DNA of 64,000 nucleotides, taken from NCBI GenBank assembly GCA_041394705.1, contig JAWKHS010000009.1, positions 186,001-250,000 of the forward strand. The letters are read 5' to 3'. Shown in pieces: positions 59,267 through 64,000 of the stretch. Origin of the DNA: Vicinamibacterales bacterium (GTDB lineage: Bacteria > Acidobacteriota > Vicinamibacteria > Vicinamibacterales > UBA2999). Under the pieces are notes generated by a model, which worked only from the letters and a program-made list of their open reading frames with translations, made no database searches and was not told the DNA's origin. A program made the translations under genes and the position numbers. How positions within the stretch are numbered: position 1 is the first letter of the stretch; every line of letters begins with the position of its first letter.

Positions 59267-60652
59267 TCACTGTCCCTCCGTGACGTGCGCCTGGGCCGCC
59301 GGATCGGCCGGCAGATCGGTGCCCACCGCGCGCTCCAGGTCGGCGAGGGCCTGCGCCAGGTCGCTGAGGGCGCGGACGTAGTCCAGGTTGACGGTCAGCA
59401 CCACCCGTTCGTTGTCGATGAGGGTCTGGAAGTCCACGCGGTCGGCCTGGTAGGCGACGCGCGAGACGTCGAGCGTCTGCTGCGACTGCGGCAGAATCGA
59501 CGTGCGCAACAGGGCAGCCCGATCCTGCGCCGACCGCGCGCGGACGTAGGCTTCCTGGACGCCGAGGCGAATCGCGTTCTCGAGCGCCTCGACCCTGGCC
59601 CTGGCCGCCTGAACCGCCGTCGTCTCCTCCGCCACGTGCGCGTCGATCCGCCCGCGGGACCACGGCGCCATCGGCCAAGTGATGCCGACCCTGGCGCTCC
59701 AGCCGTCGGTCATCCTGGGCATCAGCATGTAGCCGCCCTGGACGAGGAAGTCGGGCTTCTGGTCGCTGCGCGCGACCGCCAGCGCCGCTTCCGCGCGGGC
59801 GACCTCGGTGCGCGCCCGGAGCAGCTCGGGATGGCGGTCGAGGGCGATGCGCTGGAGGTCCGCCGTGGCCGGCAACACGGACCCGAGCGGCGGGTCGGCC
59901 AGCGGCCCGATGGGCGCGTCGGGCGCCCGGCGCAGGAGGGCGTTGAGCCGCGCCGAGGCGAGCCGGGCCTGTTCGTCGTAGGTGATGACGTCGGCGTGGT
60001 GCCGCGAGAGCTCGACGACGGGCTTCAAGACGTCCTGCTGCGAGATCCGGCCGGTCGCGTACTTCACCTGCGCGACGTCCGCGATCTGCCGGAGCAGCTC
60101 GATGTCGTCGAGGTGGAGCTGAATGGCCTTGCGCGCGATGAAGAGGGCGGAATAGGCCTGCTTGGCGGCATCCGCGATTTCCCGGGCCCGGACGAGGATG
60201 TCGCTCTCGGCGAGGGCCACGTCCTGGTCCGCCACGGCCGCCCGGAGCTGGCGCTTGCCGCGCCCGGGCAATGTCTGCGTGACCATGAACATGTACATGG
60301 TCGTGTCGGCCGGGTTGATCGAGTTGATCGGCCATTGCCAGACCTGGGCCTCGGCCATCGGCGCGGCGAGCGCCCTCGCCTGGGCCGGCCGCTGCCGGAC
60401 GACGTCCGCCTCGTGGCGCAACACGGCGAGCTCGGGGTTGCGCGCAAGCGCCTCGGCCACCATGTCCGCGAGCGTGACCGGGGGCCCTGTCGGAGTCGCC
60501 TCGATGTGGTGGAGGTCCGGCACTTGCGCGGGAGGCTCCGGCGTCTGCGCGGCGACCCTGAGCGGATCGGCGAGGCCGACTCCGATCAGCATGAGCGCAG
60601 TCACTCCGTGCCGGAGATGCCCTAGAGAAGACGACGTCGAAGGAATGGTCAT
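59267..60652 (-). CDS. cusC: CusC-type TolC-family outer-membrane channel
   Basis: 461 residues from the ATG at 60652; a longer in-frame start exists at 60697 but the signal peptide fits 60652 (core LMLIGVGLADPLRVAAQ, about 1-36). Two TolC repeats are visible, each with a long helical hairpin: about 60-240 (LADMVAEALARNPELAVLR, QTLPGRGKRQLRAAV) and 260-450 (IALDRHPELLRARTEV, AYQADRVDFQTLIDNERVVL). It forms the outer-membrane duct for CusBA. First of the three pump genes, 87 nt after the Cys/His-rich gene. Confidence 0.93.
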   Translation of the reverse strand: MTIPSTSSSLGHLRHGVTALMLIGVGLADPLRVAAQTPEPPAQVPDLHHIEATPTGPPVTLADMVAEALARNPELAVLRHEADVVRQRPAQARALAAPMAEAQVWQWPINSINPADTTMYMFMVTQTLPGRGKRQLRAAVADQDVALAESDILVRAREIADAAKQAYSALFIARKAIQLHLDDIELLRQIADVAQVKYATGRISQQDVLKPVVELSRHHADVITYDEQARLASARLNALLRRAPDAPIGPLADPPLGSVLPATADLQRIALDRHPELLRARTEVARAEAALAVARSDQKPDFLVQGGYMLMPRMTDGWSARVGITWPMAPWSRGRIDAHVAEETTAVQAARARVEALENAIRLGVQEAYVRARSAQDRAALLRTSILPQSQQTLDVSRVAYQADRVDFQTLIDNERVVLTVNLDYVRALSDLAQALADLERAVGTDLPADPAAQAHVTEGQ

Positions 60653-60739
60653 GGCCACAGACACTCGTCGGGCACGCGCACGGGCGCGCGCCATCAACGC
60701 CCGCGGCGACCGCGGGCAGATACACGACGGCTGTGGTGG

Positions 60740-61138
60740 CTAGATCAGGTAGACGGAGAGGCGCACGTGCCTGGGAGGCCCCCCCGCTGCGCGCGGCGCG
60801 GTCAGGACGGCGGTTCGTGCGCGCGGGAGCACCGGGGCGATGACGCTGGCCGGCACGAGCGTGGCCGCAACGGCGGGCGCGGCCGATGCGAGCGGTGCGG
60901 GCGCGGGTGCCGGCTGAGGCGGCGCGGACAGCCCGCAGCAGCGGTCCGCGTTTGCCTGCCCAGTCGAATGACCGTGGCTTTCGACTGCGCGATCGTCATG
61001 CCCCCCAGCACAGACGCCACCGTCGCAGCACTGCATCCGGGCGTCCGGCGTCGGCATCCACGCGGCGCACCGCGCCACGCTCCCGGCTGCCAGCGCCAGG
61101 CTGGCCACCACCGATGCCACGGCACGGAGCACGGCCAT
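60740..61138 (-). CDS. Small exported Cys/His-rich protein heading the cus operon
   Basis: 132 residues from the ATG at 61138. A signal peptide spans about 1-25 (LRAVASVVASLALAAGSVA). The mature N-terminal half is rich in metal ligands: two CC pairs (MQCCDGGVCAGGH and ADRCCGLS), several His (GGHDD, ESHGHS), then a Pro/Ala-rich linker and a conserved basic C terminus HVRLSVYLI. I infer a periplasmic copper buffer or chaperone from the ligands and the position ahead of cusCBA; no named family is recognised. A TTGACA-N17-CATGCT promoter on this strand puts the transcription start at or very near the ATG. Confidence 0.78.
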   Translation of the reverse strand: MAVLRAVASVVASLALAAGSVARCAAWMPTPDARMQCCDGGVCAGGHDDRAVESHGHSTGQANADRCCGLSAPPQPAPAPAPLASAAPAVAATLVPASVIAPVLPRARTAVLTAPRAAGGPPRHVRLSVYLI

Positions 61139-61144
61139 GGGTCG

Positions 61145-61173
61145 AGCATGCGCCCGGGCACACGTGATGTCAA
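61145..61173 (-). promoter_or_regulatory. Promoter of the Cys/His-rich gene and cus operon
   Basis: On the minus strand TTGACA (61168-61173), a 17-nt spacer and CATGCT (61145-61150) end 6 nt before the ATG at 61138. The -35 is perfect and the -10 weak, a pattern suited to an activated promoter. The 266-nt gap upstream to 61405 shows nothing else I can support. Confidence 0.5.
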
Positions 61174-61404
61174 ATCGCGCCGGGTAGTCGAGCGCGCCCC
61201 AGGGTCGGACGAGGCCTTGGCCACCGCTGGCACAACAGCGCAGAACGCCCGTCGGGGCCCCAGCCAGCGGCTGCGAAGTGGAGAGCCCGGGCTCTCGTGG
61301 ACGATCGGCAGCTCGGGCCATGCGAGGGCCCGCGCCGATGTCCAAGCCCACACCCGCCAGTCGCGTCCGCGCCACGCATGAGTCTCAGCGACGCGTTCCC
61401 CATC

Positions 61405-61716
61405 CTAGGGGCCTGGGCGCACCGGCCGAAAGAACGTGCGCTCATAGCTGAGGAAGCACCGGGTCTCGCGGGCAAACGCGTGGGCCGCCACCACGTCGGG
61501 GTCGTTGCCAATCGCGTCGCGATACTGTTCGTAGGCCGCCAAGCTCTTGAACGAGAACAGGGCCAGGGCAATATTGTTCGCCCCTTCGTGAGGGAGGAAG
61601 TATCCGAGGTGCTCGCCTCCGTATCGCGTGACCAACGGCAGCCAGCGCCGTGCGTAGTCCTCGAACTCCGCGACCTTGAGGGGATCGATGACGTAGCGCA
61701 GACAGCAGGTGATCAT
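61405..61716 (-). CDS. NIPSNAP-family protein
   Basis: 103 residues. The ATG at 61716 overlaps the stop of the upstream aminotransferase-like gene (ATGA), so the pair is coupled. The small ferredoxin-like alpha-beta fold is evident: CCLRYVIDPLKVAEFEDYARRW, YFLPHEGANNIALALFSFKSLAAYEQYR, and ETRCFLSYERTFFRP. NIPSNAP/DUF1330-like barrels act as small dimeric enzymes or binding proteins; no catalytic residue can be named. It presumably serves the same pathway as the PLP enzyme. Confidence 0.9.
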   Translation of the reverse strand: MITCCLRYVIDPLKVAEFEDYARRWLPLVTRYGGEHLGYFLPHEGANNIALALFSFKSLAAYEQYRDAIGNDPDVVAAHAFARETRCFLSYERTFFRPVRPGP

Positions 61717-63029
61717 CGACGCGCCAGCTCCGTGATGGCCGCGGCGAGCCGGTCGACGTCGGCGACGCTGTTGTAGAGGGCCGGCGTGACCCGGACGCAA
61801 TCACCGCGGGCGATCCCGGTGCGGCGTGCCGTGAACAGGCGATAGCGATCGCGAAGCGTCTCGATCAGCGCCTGGTTGTGCGCGGTGCTGGTGCCGTTGA
61901 GACGGAACGAGGTCATGCCTCCCGCGCGGCCGGGCTCGTCGGGCGTGAGGATCTCGACCCCGGGAAGGTGGCGCACGGCGTCCACCCACCGGTCACGAAG
62001 GAAGCGCAGGCGGGCCGCCTTGTTCGCTCCCCCGATCTGGTCGTGGAAGGCCAGCGCCGCCGGCGCCGTCAGCATGGCCGCAAAATTGACGGTGCCGGAA
62101 TGCACGCGGCTCAGGATGCTGTCAGCCGGGTTGTCTTCGTCGTGCATCATGCGGTCGATGTCGCCCAGTCGGGACTTCCGGATGTAGACAGCACCGAGGC
62201 CGACCGGGCCGGCAATCCATTTCTGGAGCGTGAAGCCGACGAAGTCGGCGCCCAGTGTCGTCACATCGACCGGGATCTGCCCCCAGGACTGCGCCGCGTC
62301 CACCAGCACGTCGACGCCGCGCGCCCGCGCCAGCGCCACGATCTCGGGCACCGGGAAGACGAGCCCGGTCTTGTGACTGCAGTGCATGAGCAGCATCAGG
62401 CGCACGTCCGGGTTGGCGTCGAGTGCGACGCCGTAGGTCTCGAGGATCCGTGCAGACGTGGCGGGCTCCGGCATCGCCACCTTCACCACCCGCACGCCAC
62501 GCCGCTCCTGGAGCCAGTTCATCGCGTACTGCATGCCTTGGTAGTCGAGATCGCCGTAGAGCACGGCGTCGCCTGGCTTCAGCTTGTTGTAGCCGCCGAT
62601 GAGCACCTGCATCGCCTCCGTCGCACCTCGCGTGAAGGCGATTTCGTCTACCCCAGCGCCGACGGCGTCGGCCACCCGTGTTCGCGCCGCTTCGAGCTCC
62701 TGCGCGTAGGTGGTGCGAATGTAGTACACGCCGTCGGTGTTGACGCGTTCCAAGTGCCCCTTGTAGGCGGCGAACACCGGCGTGGCCATCACACCCCAGT
62801 AGCCGTTCTCCAGATTCGTCACGGCAGTCGAGACGCGATACTGCGTCGCCACTCGCCCCCAGAACGCCTCGTCGCGCGCAACTTGTTCGGGCGGCCCGGC
62901 TGGCGACGCGAGTACGTCGTCCTGGGACGCCTCTGCGTGTGTGGTCGCAGTCAGCGCGGCGGATACACCGGCAACGGTGACGAATTGGCGGCGCGACATC
63001 GAGGACGGGAATGACAGATCAGGCAGCAC
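61713..63029 (-). CDS. Exported class-V aminotransferase-fold PLP enzyme (isopenicillin N epimerase-like)
   Basis: 438 residues from the GTG at 63029; ATG 62999 is an alternative. A twin-arginine signal is visible (MSRRQFVTVAGVSAALTATTHA). The PLP domain has FTRGATEAMQVLIGGYN, Asp and Gln in VDAAQSWGQIPVD, and the Schiff-base Lys270 in FTLQKWIAGPVG. Class V members include cysteine desulfurases and isopenicillin N epimerase; this resembles the latter group, usually of unknown substrate. A Tat signal suits export of a folded, cofactor-loaded enzyme. TAGCCT on this strand ends 6 nt before the GTG. Confidence 0.92.
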   Translation of the reverse strand: MLPDLSFPSSMSRRQFVTVAGVSAALTATTHAEASQDDVLASPAGPPEQVARDEAFWGRVATQYRVSTAVTNLENGYWGVMATPVFAAYKGHLERVNTDGVYYIRTTYAQELEAARTRVADAVGAGVDEIAFTRGATEAMQVLIGGYNKLKPGDAVLYGDLDYQGMQYAMNWLQERRGVRVVKVAMPEPATSARILETYGVALDANPDVRLMLLMHCSHKTGLVFPVPEIVALARARGVDVLVDAAQSWGQIPVDVTTLGADFVGFTLQKWIAGPVGLGAVYIRKSRLGDIDRMMHDEDNPADSILSRVHSGTVNFAAMLTAPAALAFHDQIGGANKAARLRFLRDRWVDAVRHLPGVEILTPDEPGRAGGMTSFRLNGTSTAHNQALIETLRDRYRLFTARRTGIARGDCVRVTPALYNSVADVDRLAAAITELARR

Positions 63030-63035
63030 GCGGGC

Positions 63036-63087
63036 AGGCTACCGTTGACAGCGCATCGGTGCAAGTGGATCATTGCACTCGGTGCAA
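63036..63087. promoter_or_regulatory. Shared divergent promoter with three GTGCAA boxes (probable MocR operator)
   Basis: GTGCAA at 63059-63064, its inverse TTGCAC at 63073-63078, and GTGCAA again at 63082-63087; the outer two are part of a 9-nt direct repeat TCGGTGCAA with 23-nt spacing. Plus strand: TTGACA (63045-63050), 17-nt spacer, GATCAT (63068-63073), then GTG start at 63082. Minus strand: TAGCCT (63036-63041) 6 nt before the PLP enzyme start. The boxes overlap core elements of both promoters, as expected for an autoregulated MocR-type activator/repressor. Confidence 0.6.
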
Positions 63088-64000
63088 CTGTCACGTTACA
63101 CGGCGCTGGCCGACCTGGTACAGGCGGAGATCTCGGCGGGACGACTCCGGCCGGGCGACCGACTGCCCACGCAACGCGAATTCGCCCAGGCGCACGGCAT
63201 CGCCACCTCCACGGCCATCCGCGCGTATGCCGAGCTGGTGCGGCGCGGACTCGTGGCGGGCGAGGTCGGGCGCGGCACGTTCGTGCGGACGAGTCCACCG
63301 TCTGGCGTCACGCTGGCTGCGGGGATCGGCGATCGCGTCAACCTGGCCGTCAACATCCCGCTGTTGCCCACGCAAGCCGCGCTGCTCAGCGCGTCGGCCG
63401 CACACACGACACGGCGCGCGAGGGTCGTCGGTGCCGCGATGGAGACCGTGGTGCCACAGGGCACGGCCATGGCTCGACGCACCGTGGCGTCCCTCGTCGC
63501 GCGCAAGCGCTGGCACGCCAGCCCCGACAATCTCCTGTTCACCGGGAATGGCCGGCAGGCCCTGGCCGCGGTGCTGGCCGCGGTCGTGCCTCCCGGACAG
63601 CGCCTGGGCGTGGAAGCCCTGTCATACCAGTCGGTGGTGGGGATCGCGGCGCGACTGGGCATCGAGGTGGTGCCCCTGCCGATGGACGCCTACGGACTGC
63701 GACCAGACGGCCTCGCCCGGGCACACGAACGGCATGCCCTGCGCGCCGTCTACCTGCAGCCAACGCTGCACAATCCGCTGGGGATCACGATGCCCCTTCG
63801 GCGCCGCGTCGAGATTGTCCGCACCCTAGGTGCACTCGACCTCACGGGCATCGAGGACCACGTGTGCGCGTTCCTCGCCGACGACGGGTCGCCGCTGGCG
63901 GCGCTCGCACCCGATCGGGTCGTGCTCCTGGACAGCCTTTCGAAACGCGTGGCGCCCGGGCTCACGCTGGGCTGGGTCTGGGCCCCTACGCGCGTCCTCG
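63082..64000 (+). CDS. MocR-type GntR-family regulator with aminotransferase-like domain, 3' end outside window
   Basis: 306 codons are visible; the frame runs off the right edge. The GTG at 63082 gives the protein start QLSRYTALADLV. A GntR winged helix covers about 5-72 (AGRLRPGDRLPTQREFAQAH, AYAELVRRGLVAGEVGRGTFV). From about 85 a class-I aminotransferase-like domain follows, with LFTGNGRQALAAV, LQPTLHNPLGITM and the PLP Lys in LLDSLSKRVAPGLTLGW. MocR proteins sense PLP or amino-acid-like ligands and often control a divergent PLP enzyme gene, exactly the arrangement here. Likely leaderless from the GATCAT box. Confidence 0.92.
   Translation, partial: MQLSRYTALADLVQAEISAGRLRPGDRLPTQREFAQAHGIATSTAIRAYAELVRRGLVAGEVGRGTFVRTSPPSGVTLAAGIGDRVNLAVNIPLLPTQAALLSASAAHTTRRARVVGAAMETVVPQGTAMARRTVASLVARKRWHASPDNLLFTGNGRQALAAVLAAVVPPGQRLGVEALSYQSVVGIAARLGIEVVPLPMDAYGLRPDGLARAHERHALRAVYLQPTLHNPLGITMPLRRRVEIVRTLGALDLTGIEDHVCAFLADDGSPLAALAPDRVVLLDSLSKRVAPGLTLGWVWAPTRVL

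Noticed and set aside
61139..61404. Short open frames in the gap upstream of the Cys/His-rich gene
   Set aside because: No SD, no signal peptide and no family character; the only supported feature is the TTGACA promoter next to the gene.

Overview
The window is about 70% GC by eye, gene-dense, and reads as a chromosomal segment of an acidobacterium, most likely a Vicinamibacteria/Luteitalea-like lineage. That placement is an inference from gene content: a MacB/FtsX orphan permease of the acidobacterial type, a TonB receptor with an N-terminal carboxypeptidase-like domain, a BlaI/M56 pair, secreted S9 and M1 peptidases, and very high GC. I count 40 protein genes. The first is cut by the left edge and the last by the right edge. 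I see no rRNA, tRNA, CRISPR array, transposase or prophage.

Layout: 1-3341 is the conserved trio of circularly permuted ATP-grasp, alpha-E and transglutaminase-like proteins. 3467-5960 holds a secreted S9 peptidase and a small secreted protein. 6106-19571 is the most unusual part: three tightly coupled genes of 1141, 163 and 3181 codons that I cannot assign to a known system. The giant carries about 17 degenerate LysM-like repeats in four blocks, and none of the three has a clear signal peptide. 19602-26880 carries a PhzF-like isomerase, the orphan permease and the TonB receptor. 27006-31037 is a BlaI repressor with two palindromic operators, an M56 metallopeptidase fused to HEAT repeats, and a second HEAT protein. 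31065-37320 has small envelope genes, an M1 peptidase, a membrane-TIG protein and a PEGA protein.

37405-48639 is a signalling island. Four overlapping minus-strand genes (LuxR-type regulator, five-PAS sensor kinase, single receiver, hybrid kinase) face three plus-strand genes (diguanylate cyclase, REC-REC-CheX protein, kinase with a degraded ATPase domain). 48765-51427 has a nitronate monooxygenase, a DsrE-like protein and a DUF427 protein. 51568-61138 is a copper/silver island: a CorE-like ECF sigma factor with a Cys-rich tail, a divergent CopA ATPase, and a CusCBA efflux set led by a small Cys/His-rich exported protein. 61405-64000 is a PLP enzyme and a NIPSNAP protein divergent from a MocR-type regulator over a shared promoter with three TTGCAC/GTGCAA boxes.

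Several starts lie 6-8 nt after a TAnnnT-like -10 box and lack a Shine-Dalgarno, which suggests leaderless mRNAs are common here. All functional statements come from reading motifs by eye; no database search was run.
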